From NCBI RefSeq assembly GCF_020386975.1, contig NZ_JABFNK010000005.1, positions 496,001 to 560,000 of the forward strand: a DNA stretch of 64,000 nucleotides. Reading direction: 5' to 3'. The stretch comes from Thermococcus bergensis. Its GTDB lineage: Archaea > Methanobacteriota_B > Thermococci > Thermococcales > Thermococcaceae. This document shows positions 27,236 through 39,079 of the stretch, one piece after another. The notes under the pieces were generated by a model that did not search any database, was not told the DNA's origin, and worked only from the letters and a program-made list of their open reading frames with translations. The position numbers and the translations under genes were made by a program. How positions within the stretch are numbered: the stretch's first letter is position 1; each line of letters opens with the position of its first letter.

Positions 27236-27249
27236 GATGTTATAACATC
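27236..27249. repeat. 14-bp perfect palindrome between convergent genes
   Basis: GATGTTATAACATC is its own reverse complement. It lies in the short region between the EF-2 terminator and the 3' end of the minus-strand small gene. It could bind a dimeric protein, but no promoter is apparent beside it. Confidence 0.4.
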
Positions 27250-27303
27250 ATCTTAACCCGTGAAAAGGATTCTCCAATCAAGAAGAAACGAAGGTATACT
27301 GGA

Positions 27304-27507
27304 TCATTCGTCGTTGACTAGCATCTTTTTGAGCTCGAAGAGAAGAAATATTAGTTCATCCCAGCTGAGTTCTCTTCCAAAATTTTTCTGAAGTTTTTCC
27401 TTTTCCCTCTTTAAAAGGAAGTATGTGTCGGGATGTAGAGGAATCGTTTTGTATCTACTCTTTTTTTTATTAACTCTATCTCCCTCATTCCTAATGAGCC
27501 TATACAT
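27304..27507 (-). CDS. Small basic protein, possible DNA-binding or antitoxin-like
   Basis: 67 residues from the ATG at 27507 (MYRLIRNEGDRVNKKKSRYK), preceded by AGAGGGTT; the longer open frame has no ribosome site. The body reads KTIPLHPDTYFLLKREKEKL, then a helix with FGRELSWDELIFLLF. The pattern short strand-helix-helix recalls ribbon-helix-helix or VapB-like antitoxins, but that is inference and no toxin gene is adjacent. A TATA-like TTTATAAG lies about 85 bases upstream. It is divergent from dhaK, so it could share regulation with it. Confidence 0.55.
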   Translation of the reverse strand: MYRLIRNEGDRVNKKKSRYKTIPLHPDTYFLLKREKEKLQKNFGRELSWDELIFLLFELKKMLVNDE

Positions 27508-27715
27508 AAAACAACCCTCTAAGCGGTTTTTAAAGCACTTACACTTTTTGATACAATAAAATAACCTAGATAAGTTTATGAAAATGTTCCTTATAAACAT
27601 AATGTTTCTTTTTGGTACTGCAATATTCAAATTCCAAACCAATTTTTTTGTTTTCTGTAAATATCTAGTTTTAATAACTCTGAGATGCATGGATTACTAA
27701 GTCTAGTGTATAAGG

Positions 27716-27743
27716 GTTATAACAATAAGTTTATTAAGATATA
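27716..27743 (+). promoter_or_regulatory. Motif shared with the glpF promoter (dhaK copy)
   Basis: This 28-bp stretch, beginning GTTATAACAA and ending TTATTAAGATATA, matches the segment at 39927-39954 on the opposite strand at 25 of 28 positions. It lies 43-70 bases before the dhaK start. It may combine a regulator site with part of the core promoter. Confidence 0.55.
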
Positions 27744-27785
27744 GTACTTTATTTTTCATAACAATAGCTGATGGGGGGATCCACT

Positions 27786-28787
27786 TTGAAAAAATTAATT
27801 AATAGCCCTGAGACCGTAGTTAAAGAGATGTTAGAGGGAATGGCAGCAGCTTATCCAGAGTTAATAAAAGTTCATTTCAACCCAAATTTCATCTACAGAG
27901 CAGATGCACCAGTAAAGGGAAAAGTGGCACTGATTTCCGGAGGAGGGTCTGGGCACGAACCACTGCACGGAGGGTATGTGGGCAAAGGAATGCTGGATGC
28001 CGCCTGTCCAGGCGAGGTATTTACCTCCCCAACCCCTGATCAAATGTACGAAGCTGCTAAGACAGTCGAGGGAGGAGAAGGGATTCTATTTATTGTGAAA
28101 AACTACACAGGAGACGTCATGAATTTTGATATGGCAGCCGACTTGTTAAAGGCAGAAGGATACAAAGTTGAGTCAGTAATCATTGCAGATGATGTGGCTG
28201 TAGAAGAGTCTCTTTACAGTGCCGGAAGAAGAGGAGTTGGAGGAACGGTTTTTGCTGAGAAAATTGGAGGAGCAGCTGCAGAAAGAGGATGGTCTCTTGA
28301 GGAAGTCAAACGAGTTGTTGAAAAAGTTGCCAAGAATGTCAGGTCTATTGGTATTGCTCTGACTCCCTGTACTGTTCCAGCAGCCGGAAAACCCACATTT
28401 GAATTGTCGGAGGATGAGTTTGAATTTGGAATTGGAATTCATGGAGAACCGGGTAGAAAAAGAATGAAAATGAGACCCGTTGACGAGATAGTGCAGATGA
28501 TGATGGATGCAATTTTGCAGGATATGCCCTTGGAAAAAGGAGACGAAGTTGCATTGTTAGTGAACGGAATGGGAGGAACTCCACTTATGGAACTCTTCAT
28601 AGTAAACAGGAAAGTTGCTCAAATTCTCGATAACATTGGAGTCAAACGATATAAAACACTTGTCGGTAATTACATTACATCATTGGAAATGCAGGGGACT
28701 TCAATAACAGTTCTGAAGCTTGACGACGAGCTTAAAGAATTGCTTGACGACCCTGTCTTAACTCCTGCATTAAGGTGGAAAGCCTAG
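27786..28787 (+). CDS. dhaK: PTS-dependent dihydroxyacetone kinase, DhaK subunit
   Basis: About 333 residues. DhaK binds dihydroxyacetone covalently through a His as a hemiaminal. [15 protein letters not shown] (about 55-70) contains the phosphate-type loop and His, and [35 protein letters not shown] and [10 protein letters not shown] (with the substrate-binding His) are standard. I prefer the TTG at 27786 (MKKLINSPE) because GGGGGATCC lies just before it; the ATG at 27771 lies next to the ribosome site itself. First gene of dhaKLM. Confidence 0.95.
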   Translation: MKKLINSPETVVKEMLEGMAAAYPELIKVHFNPNFIYRADAPVKGKVALISGGGSGHEPLHGGYVGKGMLDAACPGEVFTSPTPDQMYEAAKTVEGGEGILFIVKNYTGDVMNFDMAADLLKAEGYKVESVIIADDVAVEESLYSAGRRGVGGTVFAEKIGGAAAERGWSLEEVKRVVEKVAKNVRSIGIALTPCTVPAAGKPTFELSEDEFEFGIGIHGEPGRKRMKMRPVDEIVQMMMDAILQDMPLEKGDEVALLVNGMGGTPLMELFIVNRKVAQILDNIGVKRYKTLVGNYITSLEMQGTSITVLKLDDELKELLDDPVLTPALRWKA

Positions 28788-28821
28788 CGTTTCCATTTAA
28801 ATTTTTATTTGGGTGATCAAA

Positions 28822-29457
28822 ATGGAATATACCTTAGAATATTTTGATAGATTTGTAAAAATCTATGCAAAACATCTCTCTGAAAATAAGGAATATTTAA
28901 CTCAACTTGATGCTGCAATCGGAGATGGGGATCATGGAATAAATATGGATAGAGGAGCAAAAGCAGCTTTAGAGCGCCTGAAATCTATGGATCCTAAAAC
29001 TCCAGGGGAGCTGTTAAGGACTGTGGGAATGGCTCTTCTCAGCACTGTTGGTGGGGCAGCTGGACCCTTGTACGGAACAGTATTTATGAAAATGAGTATT
29101 GCCATCGGAAACAAAGAGAAAATTGACGACAAAGAACTTGTAAAAGCATTAGAACAGGCATTACTCGGAATAAAAACCCTTGGAAAAGCAGAGGTTGGCG
29201 AAAAAACAATGGTGGATGTCTGGGAGCCAGTTGTCGAGTTCTTAAAAGAGAAAGTGCTTAAGGAAGGATATGAACTTCCAGATATATGTGAAGAGGTTAT
29301 TAAATTGGCGGAGGAAAGAATGAAAGCTACAATACCGATGATAGCAAGGAAGGGTAGGGCATCTTATCTGGGGGAAAGAAGCATTGGTCATCAAGATCCA
29401 GGAGCTACGAGCTCGTACTTGTTCTTTAGGAGTCTTTGTGAAGCACTGCAGAGGTGA
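28822..29457 (+). CDS. dhaL: Dihydroxyacetone kinase ADP-binding subunit DhaL
   Basis: 211 residues from ATG 28822. DhaL holds a tightly bound ADP that DhaM rephosphorylates in PTS-dependent kinases. The Mg/ADP-binding aspartates are visible in LDAAIGDGDHGINMDRG, followed by STVGGAAGPLYGTVF, GEKTMVDVWEP and SIGHQDPGATSSYLFF. It follows dhaK by about 34 bases with GGGTGATC as ribosome site. Confidence 0.95.
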   Translation: MEYTLEYFDRFVKIYAKHLSENKEYLTQLDAAIGDGDHGINMDRGAKAALERLKSMDPKTPGELLRTVGMALLSTVGGAAGPLYGTVFMKMSIAIGNKEKIDDKELVKALEQALLGIKTLGKAEVGEKTMVDVWEPVVEFLKEKVLKEGYELPDICEEVIKLAEERMKATIPMIARKGRASYLGERSIGHQDPGATSSYLFFRSLCEALQR

Positions 29458-29463
29458 CTCTAA

Positions 29464-29853
29464 GTGCTCGCTCTTTTAATTCTTTCTCACAGTCCTGATG
29501 TCGCAAAGGGAGTTAGAGATATTTGTCTTCAGATGACATCAGGTGAAGTGGTTATAGAAGCTATTGGAGGAACAGCAGATGGTCAGTTGGGAATAGACGC
29601 GGAGAAAGTCTTTAATTCTTTACAAGAGCTTACAAAAAAGTATGAGGGAGTTGTTATCATTGGGGACATTGGAAGTACAATACTTGCAGCCAAAAATGCA
29701 ATTAACCTTCTTGGAGTGCCAAAAAATGTTAAAATTGCAGATGCGCCTCTGGTGGAGGGGGCTATAGTTGCTTCTGTAGAGGCTTCCCTTGGGTCATCTT
29801 TAGATGAAGTAATTAAAAAAGCAGAAGAAGTTAAGTTTTTGAGTAAGCTTTAG
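29464..29853 (+). CDS. dhaM: DHA kinase phosphotransferase subunit DhaM (EIIA-Man-like domain)
   Basis: 129 residues, a stand-alone EIIA-Man-like domain. It starts with GTG at 29464, six bases after dhaL. The active His lies in ALLILSHSPDVAKGV (about residue 9). GGTADGQLGIDAEKVF and VIIGDIGSTILAAKNAI match DhaM. In bacteria DhaM receives the phosphoryl group from HPr; here the only visible donor is the HPr/EI pair encoded on the facing strand. Its 3' end overlaps the ptsI end by 23 bp. Confidence 0.92.
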   Translation: MLALLILSHSPDVAKGVRDICLQMTSGEVVIEAIGGTADGQLGIDAEKVFNSLQELTKKYEGVVIIGDIGSTILAAKNAINLLGVPKNVKIADAPLVEGAIVASVEASLGSSLDEVIKKAEEVKFLSKL

Positions 29854-30736
29854 AGCTAATTACATTGTATATCTGTTTTTTAATTTTGGGAATTTTAGAG
29901 GGAGTTACAGAGAATTCTTTGACTCCAATCTTGAGTAGAGGTTCCACCATATGGGGCTTTCCAGCAAGCTCTCCACATACTGCGATTGGGATTGATGTTT
30001 TTGATAGTTTATCTGCTACTAGCTTTATGGTTGTGAGGATTACATTACTCTCATCGTCGTAATACTCGGAAACTTCAATGTTGTTTCTGTCTGCTGCGAA
30101 CATGTACTGAGTTAAGTCATTTGTTCCTATGCTTACAAAGTCAATGTACGGAACGAACTCCTCTATACTGAAGATAACCGCAGGTACTTCCACCATAATT
30201 CCGATTTTGAAGTTGCTTTTTTCTTCGATTTCTTCTCTTACTTTTTCAATAATCTTTTTCACTGAAATAACTTCTTCCGGTTTGGTGACCATTGGGATTA
30301 GTATCCCCAGGTTGCCATACCGGGATGCTCTTAGGAGTGCTCTTAACTGGGTTATCAAGATGTCTTTATGCTTTAGTAGGAATCTGATGCCCCTAACTCC
30401 AAGAAAAGGATTTTCTTCCCGGGGCATTTCAATATAGGGGATCTGCTTATCTCCTCCAATGTCTAACAGTCGTATTATCACCATATCTGGATAAAAGGCT
30501 TCCAAGACCTTTTTATATATTAGAAACTGTTCTTCTTCTGAGGGAGGATGTTCTCTGTTTAGGAATAGGAATTCTGTTCTAAAAAGGCCGACTCCGTCTG
30601 CTCCTTTTTTCTTGGCAATCTCTATCTCTTGGGGAAAACCTATATTTGCCATTACCAGAATCTCTTCAAAGCGTAGTTTGGAGTACTTCTCAAGTTCTTT
30701 CTTTTCCTTTTGGTATTCGTTGATAATTTTTTGGAT

Positions 30737-31668
30737 ACCCTAGTTCCCATTAGATCGTTAGAGTTATAAGCACTTAAGTCTTTTGGTTGATTGGTGGTTG
30801 TTATGAACTTTCAGCAGGAAATCCTGATCATAAAATCCGAAATCTATCCGATAATCAGCAAACACTACCCGAAAAACACTCGCAGGGAAGTAATCAGCCT
30901 CTACGACCTGATAACCTTCGCAATACTAGCCCACCTGCACTTCGGAGGAGTTTACAAGCACGCTTACAGAGTCCTAATCGAAGAAATGAAGCTGTTCCCA
31001 AAAATCAGGTACAACAAACTAACAGAACGCTTGAACAGGCACGAAAAACTCCTGCTCCTAGCGCAGGAAGAATTATTCAAAAAACACGCCAGAGAATACG
31101 TTAGAATACTGGACTCAAAGCCCATTCAGACCAAGGAGTTGGCCAGAAAAAACAGGAAGGAGAAGAAGGGTTCTTCAGAAATCATCTCTGAAAAGCCCGC
31201 AGTTGGGTTTGTTCCCTCTAAAAAAAGTTTTACTATGGGTACAAGCTGACCTGTTACTCTGATGGAAATTTGCTGGCTTTACTGTCTGTTGATCCGGCGA
31301 ATAAGCATGATGTGAGTGTTGTCAGGGAAAAGTTCTGGGTGATTGTTGAGGAGTTTTCTGGCTGTTTTCTGTTTTTGGATAAGGGTTACGTTAGTAGAGA
31401 ACTTCAGGAGGAATTTCTGAGGTTTGGCGTTGTTTACACGCCGGTGAAGCGGGAGAATCAGGTTAGTAATCTGGAGGAGAAGAAGTTTTACAAGTACTTG
31501 TCTGACTTTCGCAGGAGGATTGAGACTTTGTTTTCGAAGTTTTCTGAGTTTCTTCTGAGGCCGAGCAGGAGTGTTAGTTTGAGGGGGTTAGCTGTCAGGA
31601 TTTTAGGGGCGATTCTGGCCGTGAATCTGGACAGATTATACAACTTCACAGATGGTGGGAACTAGGGT
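30737..31668 (+). mobile_element. IS982-type insertion sequence, copy 2
   Basis: 932 bp with the same 13-bp ends as copy 1. The flanking duplication here is TTTTTTGGAT, 10 bp (30727-30736 and 31669-31678), against 7 bp for the other copies. Both encoded reading frames are identical to copy 1. It interrupts ptsI in the antisense direction. Confidence 0.95.
30803..31665 (+). CDS. IS982-family transposase (two frames), copy 2
   Basis: Same organisation as copy 1: frame 1 to 31249, frame 2 to 31665, joined by a -1 slip at the A7 run 31220-31226. The predicted protein is identical to that of copy 1, so the two elements diverged very recently. Confidence 0.85.
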
Positions 31669-32339
31669 TTTTTTGGATCTCTTGTTCCTGTTCAGGAGTA
31701 GGATCTATTATCAGCTTTCCATAGACAGCATCTACAAAAATTTGGTGATCCTTGTACCGGTGCAAATCAGGGACATTATAAATGTAGGGAATTTCAAGAG
31801 ACATTGCTAGGATTGCTGCATGACTTGTATGGGATCCTTTTCTACTTAAGATTGCTCCGACTCTGTTTTTGTACAACTCCACCACGTCTGAAGGATAAAC
31901 TTCTTCTAAATATACAATGTCAGTTGGAGAGATTTTTACTCTTTTTTCTCCTGATATCTCTGTTATTAGAGCGTTGAATATGTCTTTAATGTCGTACTGT
32001 CTTTCCATTATTAGGGGATTTTTCGTTTCCAGCAACATGTTGATGATCTTGTCCCGTACCTTTAGGAGCTCTTCAATGGATATCTTCCCATTTTTAGCAT
32101 GACTCTCTATTTCAGACCATAATAGCGGATCATTCAAAATCATTTTATGGATCTCCCTGATTTCTAAAGTCTCTGGAGTAGGAAGGTATTCTGCATCGAG
32201 CTTCCTTATTAATCTTTTAGCACTTTCTCTCAGAGAATCTAGGGCGATTTCCAAATCTTTGCTGGGTTCTATCTCTCGCTCTATGCATTTCAGCGTTCCG
32301 TAAGCATATCCTTCTGAGACAATGTATCTGGGATTTAGC

Positions 32340-32603
32340 TTAATTATTTCCACTTACAACACCTTCAACAAGCTTTAGAGCTTCCTCTGCGTCATCCCCC
32401 TCGATTATAACCTCAACTTCTTCGCCCGGGTCAATGCCTAGAGTTAACAAACTAAGAACACTTTTAGCATCTACTGTTTTGTCCTTGTACTTTATCTTCA
32501 CGGTGCTCCGAACTTTTGAAAGTAATTTTACCAGCTTTCCGGCAGGTCTCGCGTGTAATCCCTCTGGGTTTGTTATTGTCATTTTTTTAACTATCCTTTT
32601 CAT
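32340..32603 (-). CDS. ptsH: HPr phosphocarrier protein
   Basis: 87 residues from ATG 32603 (MKRIVKKMTITNPEGLHARP), after TTGGTGAG. The active His is in GLHARPAGKLVKLLS and the helix region VDAKSVLSLLTLGIDPG is typical. HPr carries phosphate from Enzyme I to EIIA-type domains. No EII permease gene is present anywhere in the window, while dhaM is next door, so DhaM is the probable acceptor. It sits between tpiA and ptsI in the long glp operon. Confidence 0.95.
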   Translation of the reverse strand: MKRIVKKMTITNPEGLHARPAGKLVKLLSKVRSTVKIKYKDKTVDAKSVLSLLTLGIDPGEEVEVIIEGDDAEEALKLVEGVVSGNN

Positions 32604-32641
32604 TTTTCTCACCAACCATTATTGTGTTCACTATGGTCGAA

Positions 32642-33331
<690 letters not shown>

Positions 33332-33367
33332 TTACTGCATTTCGAAGATAAAAGAAAAAGCAAAACC

Positions 33368-33742
33368 TCAGATTCTTTTAACAGGCCGAGTAGCTACGAT
33401 GTTGGCTCCTGAGTTGGCAATGTTCTCTACTATCACCTGTCCAAGTTCAACTGGAGCCTCTACTTCTATTTTGGCTAGCTCTTTCATGATTTTGGGTATT
33501 AGCTTTTTGAGAACAGGTCTATCCGTTTTTACCGATACGGTTGGGAAGTCGCCATTTTTTACTTTTATAACACTCATCACTATTCTTTTTGGCGCTGTTA
33601 CCTCCTGTATGGCATACTCCTTTCCTTTGGGACAGGTAAACCCAGTTATTTCGACGATTTTGTCCCCTTCCATTTTTACTTCAATCTCACATCCGAGGGG
33701 ACATACAATACATGTGATCTTAAAATGTCTGGTCTTACTCAT
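33368..33742 (-). CDS. DUF1667 cysteine-rich protein (probable Fe-S partner of G3P dehydrogenase)
   Basis: 124 residues. The N-terminal CIVCPLGC and a later CPKG provide four cysteines for a probable Fe-S cluster; the rest is the DUF1667 fold. The family is repeatedly found behind glycerol-3-phosphate dehydrogenase and an FAD oxidoreductase, in the place GlpC occupies in bacteria. It overlaps the FAD-oxidoreductase gene by 8 bp. Its direct electron acceptor is unknown. Confidence 0.8.
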   Translation of the reverse strand: MSKTRHFKITCIVCPLGCEIEVKMEGDKIVEITGFTCPKGKEYAIQEVTAPKRIVMSVIKVKNGDFPTVSVKTDRPVLKKLIPKIMKELAKIEVEAPVELGQVIVENIANSGANIVATRPVKRI

Positions 33743-34985
33743 GGGGGACGACCTCCATTGTTATTTTGTCTTTTGCTCTCGCTAATTCCTCTTTTTTGAG
33801 TTTAATCCTAAGCATTTCAGCCGGTCTAACGAAGGGTAGCTTTATCTCCTTGTCTATTTCTGGGAAGCGGAGTTTGACTTTTTCTTCCGGTTTTTGGACT
33901 CTTGCATAGAGAACAACATCATTATCTCCGCTTATGTAATGGGGAGTTACCAGCCGAATGTTTCTGCCTTTAACAATCCGCTTCCATTTCTTAGTGGGAA
34001 TGCCTTTGTTCTGGACATAGAGATATGCGCCCTTAGCTGCTAGTTCTCCCTGTTCAACCACGTAATCGACTAAATCGTTTATCACGAGGGCATTTCCTGC
34101 CACGAACACTCCTGGTATACTGGTCTCGAGGTACTCGTTCACTACCGGACCCCTAGTGGCTGGGTCTATTATAACCCCTGCCTTTTCCAGCACCTTCAGA
34201 TACGGCACAAGTCCTGCGGCTATTATAACGGTGTCGCAGGATATCTCCTCTTCCGTGCCGGGTATTGGCTTCAGATTCTCATCAACCTTCGCTATGATAA
34301 CTTTCTCCACTCTCTTTGTCCCCTCGATTCTTGTAACAGCATGACTAAGATACAAGGGGATCCCAAAGTCCTGCAGGCACTGCACGATGTTCCTCATCAG
34401 CCCGCCGGGATAAGGCATTATCTCTATAACAGCCTTTACATGTGCTCCTTCAAGGGCAAAGCGTCTTGCCATTATCAAGCCAACGTCTCCGGAACCAACT
34501 ATAACGATTTCCTTACCGGGCATTATTCCATCGATATCCATCATTGTTTGAGCTTCACCAGCGGTGTAGACTCCTGCAGGCCTATGCCCTGTGATTCCTA
34601 TTTCAAAGGGATGCCTTTCCCTTGCTCCGGTTGCATAAATGATTGTGGTGGTTGTTATTTCGAGAACTCCTTTCGATGTCACAACGGTTAACCTTTTTTC
34701 TAGGTCGGAAAATGGCTCTATTGAAACTACATGGGCTCCAGTGTGGTATTCAATTCCCATCTCAAGGAATTTGTTTATGAAGCGATAGATAAATTCGGTT
34801 CCTGTAAGATCCTCTTTGAAGTAATGTAGACCGAATCCCGGATGAACACACTGAAGGGGAATTCCTCCCAAAGTTTCCCTATTTTCAATAACCAGAACTC
34901 TCAAACCGTATTCTTTTGCTTTTATTGCGGCGGCTAATCCAGCGGGCCCTCCTCCAATAACCACCACGTCATAGTCATTCTGCAT
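33735..34985 (-). CDS. FAD-dependent NAD(P)-type oxidoreductase in the glp operon
   Basis: 416 residues. The FAD loop VVIGGGPAGLAAAIKAKEYG is at the N-terminus, an NAD(P) loop IVIVGSGDVGLIMARRFALE lies near residue 165, and VPYLKVLEKAG leads to the closing FAD element VFVAGNALVIND. It probably forms a complex with the G3P dehydrogenase and DUF1667 proteins, acting like GlpB in passing electrons on. Start overlaps the upstream gene by 11 bp. NADH oxidase-like activity is an alternative. Confidence 0.85.
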   Translation of the reverse strand: MQNDYDVVVIGGGPAGLAAAIKAKEYGLRVLVIENRETLGGIPLQCVHPGFGLHYFKEDLTGTEFIYRFINKFLEMGIEYHTGAHVVSIEPFSDLEKRLTVVTSKGVLEITTTTIIYATGARERHPFEIGITGHRPAGVYTAGEAQTMMDIDGIMPGKEIVIVGSGDVGLIMARRFALEGAHVKAVIEIMPYPGGLMRNIVQCLQDFGIPLYLSHAVTRIEGTKRVEKVIIAKVDENLKPIPGTEEEISCDTVIIAAGLVPYLKVLEKAGVIIDPATRGPVVNEYLETSIPGVFVAGNALVINDLVDYVVEQGELAAKGAYLYVQNKGIPTKKWKRIVKGRNIRLVTPHYISGDNDVVLYARVQKPEEKVKLRFPEIDKEIKLPFVRPAEMLRIKLKKEELARAKDKITMEVVPHE

Positions 34986-36486
34986 TTTTCTCGCCCCCGT
35001 TTTCTCTTAATAGGACTTTAACATCCCCAATACCATATTCTGTTCCTTTACCTTTCAGTGTAACCTCCCAAAGAGGTATGCCTGTTTCTCTAGCAATTAT
35101 TCTGGCAATTCTAATCCGACAGTACGATCCTTGGCATGTTCCAGACATTGACCCAGTTCTCATTTTTACTCCATCGAGGGTTATTGTTCTGACACCCATT
35201 TCCTTCATTCTGCGAATAACGTCTACTATCTCCCCCTCTGTAATTTCACGGCACATACATACAACGTTTCCATATGAGGGGTCTTGCTTTATGAGATCAT
35301 TTTGTTTTTCCTTTGGTAATGTCTTAAACCAGAAGAACCTCCTATATGGGTTCCAATGAGCTTTCTTGGTAAGTTTTATGTCAAGCTTCTTCTGCATGAG
35401 TTCCTCAACTACATAATATGCTATTGCCGGTGCTGAAGTAAGTCCGGGTGATCTTATCCCTGCAACATTTATGAATCCCCAGGGATCGTCATAGGCTTCT
35501 ATTCTCCACCTTCCATCGGGAGGTTCCGGCCTTAACCCGGCAAACGTACGTATAACCTGGTTCTTTGGGGGTAATTCCTTGACGAGCTTTTGAGCCCATT
35601 CCCAAACAAATTCAAGCCCTTCTCTTGTTGTTGAAGTATCTTCTTTGGCATCTTCCGGGAGATCTTGGGCGGTTGGACCTATCATAACTCCTCCGTTCAT
35701 TTCGGTGATTACGTAAACTCCCTTTGTTATAGGTGTGGGAGTCTGATGAAGTATCCTCGTAACCTTTGGTCCAGCATCGTCGTCAAACACATAGTATTCT
35801 CCTTTTCTGGGATGTATTGTGAAATCATCTATACCGGCCATTTTGGAAATCTTATCCGCATACAAACCGGCAGCATTTATTACTATATCTGCTTCAAAGA
35901 ATCCATTGTTTGTTTCTACACCTTTTACCTCTCCGTTTTCGATTTTTATTCCTCTTACTTCTGTTTCTGGGAAAAATCTAACGCCATTAGCAACTGCATT
36001 TTCTACGAGTGCTGGGGCTGCCATTGGAGAAGCCATTACACCAGCAGTGGGTGCCCATAAAGCTCCAGCGGCGTTTGGATTTGCATTTGGTTCCAGCTTT
36101 CTTAGCTCTTCATTATCAACGAGTCTGACTCCAGGAACACCATTCTTTTGGGCAAGTTCTAAGTAGTGTTCCGCCACTTTTATATCCTCTTCTTCCACAG
36201 CTATCATCAACTCTCCGGGGAATTTGGCAGGTATACTGAGTTCCTTGGTCCACTGGTGCCACAACCTATTTCCTTTTACACAGAGCTTTGCCCTTAACGG
36301 ATACTTTTTTGGATCATCCTCATGACCAGGGTGAATTATTGCAGTATTGGCTTTACTCACTCCCATTCCTGCGTCGGCGTTCTTCTCCAGCAAGTACACT
36401 TCCAGCTCATTAAACTGGCTCAATACCCTAGCTATCGAAGAACCTACAACCCCTGCTCCAATAACGACGACTTTTTTTCTTTCCAT
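34975..36486 (-). CDS. glpA: Glycerol-3-phosphate dehydrogenase, FAD-dependent (GlpA type)
   Basis: About 503 residues from ATG 36486 (MERKKVVVIGAGVVGSSIAR), which has GGAGG at good distance. It oxidises glycerol 3-phosphate to DHAP. DAO-type FAD domain at the N-terminus, GLRPEPPDGRWRIEAYDDPW and NVAGIRSPGLTSAPA late in the domain, and a BFD-like [2Fe-2S] domain at the C-terminus with CMCREITEGEIV and GTCQGSYCRIRIARI. It lacks membrane segments. It follows glpK and precedes its two presumed partner subunits. Confidence 0.92.
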   Translation of the reverse strand: MERKKVVVIGAGVVGSSIARVLSQFNELEVYLLEKNADAGMGVSKANTAIIHPGHEDDPKKYPLRAKLCVKGNRLWHQWTKELSIPAKFPGELMIAVEEEDIKVAEHYLELAQKNGVPGVRLVDNEELRKLEPNANPNAAGALWAPTAGVMASPMAAPALVENAVANGVRFFPETEVRGIKIENGEVKGVETNNGFFEADIVINAAGLYADKISKMAGIDDFTIHPRKGEYYVFDDDAGPKVTRILHQTPTPITKGVYVITEMNGGVMIGPTAQDLPEDAKEDTSTTREGLEFVWEWAQKLVKELPPKNQVIRTFAGLRPEPPDGRWRIEAYDDPWGFINVAGIRSPGLTSAPAIAYYVVEELMQKKLDIKLTKKAHWNPYRRFFWFKTLPKEKQNDLIKQDPSYGNVVCMCREITEGEIVDVIRRMKEMGVRTITLDGVKMRTGSMSGTCQGSYCRIRIARIIARETGIPLWEVTLKGKGTEYGIGDVKVLLRENGGEKNAE

Positions 36487-36605
36487 TTTTAGCATCCTCC
36501 GTTTTCAATTGGTGCAATCCCTTAAAAAAATCTTCATTTTTATGATTGCTCATTGTTTGTTTAACCCTAAAAAAGAAATTAAATATTAAAAAGGAAATCT
36601 TTTTA

Positions 36606-39066
<2,461 letters not shown>

Positions 39067-39079
39067 TCAGATCACCTAC

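Larger units (their letters stand above)
29831..32353 (-). pseudogene. ptsI: PTS Enzyme I (PEP-protein phosphotransferase), split by an IS
   Basis: The N-terminal half (31669-32353) contains the phosphohistidine motif SHTSHAAILA and swivelling domain. The C-terminal half (29831-30736) has the PEP-binding TIM barrel: GLFRTEFLFLNRE, RLLDIGGDKQ, NPFLGVRGIR, VSIGTNDLTQYMFAADR and the catalytic Cys in AVCGELAGKP. IS copy 2 lies between them, within a 10-bp duplication. The halves correspond almost to the natural domain boundary, so reconstitution from two polypeptides is conceivable, but the second half has no obvious start near the junction (first in-frame ATG at 30652). Without the insertion the protein would be about 540 residues. 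The start overlaps the ptsH end by 14 bp. Confidence 0.92.
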
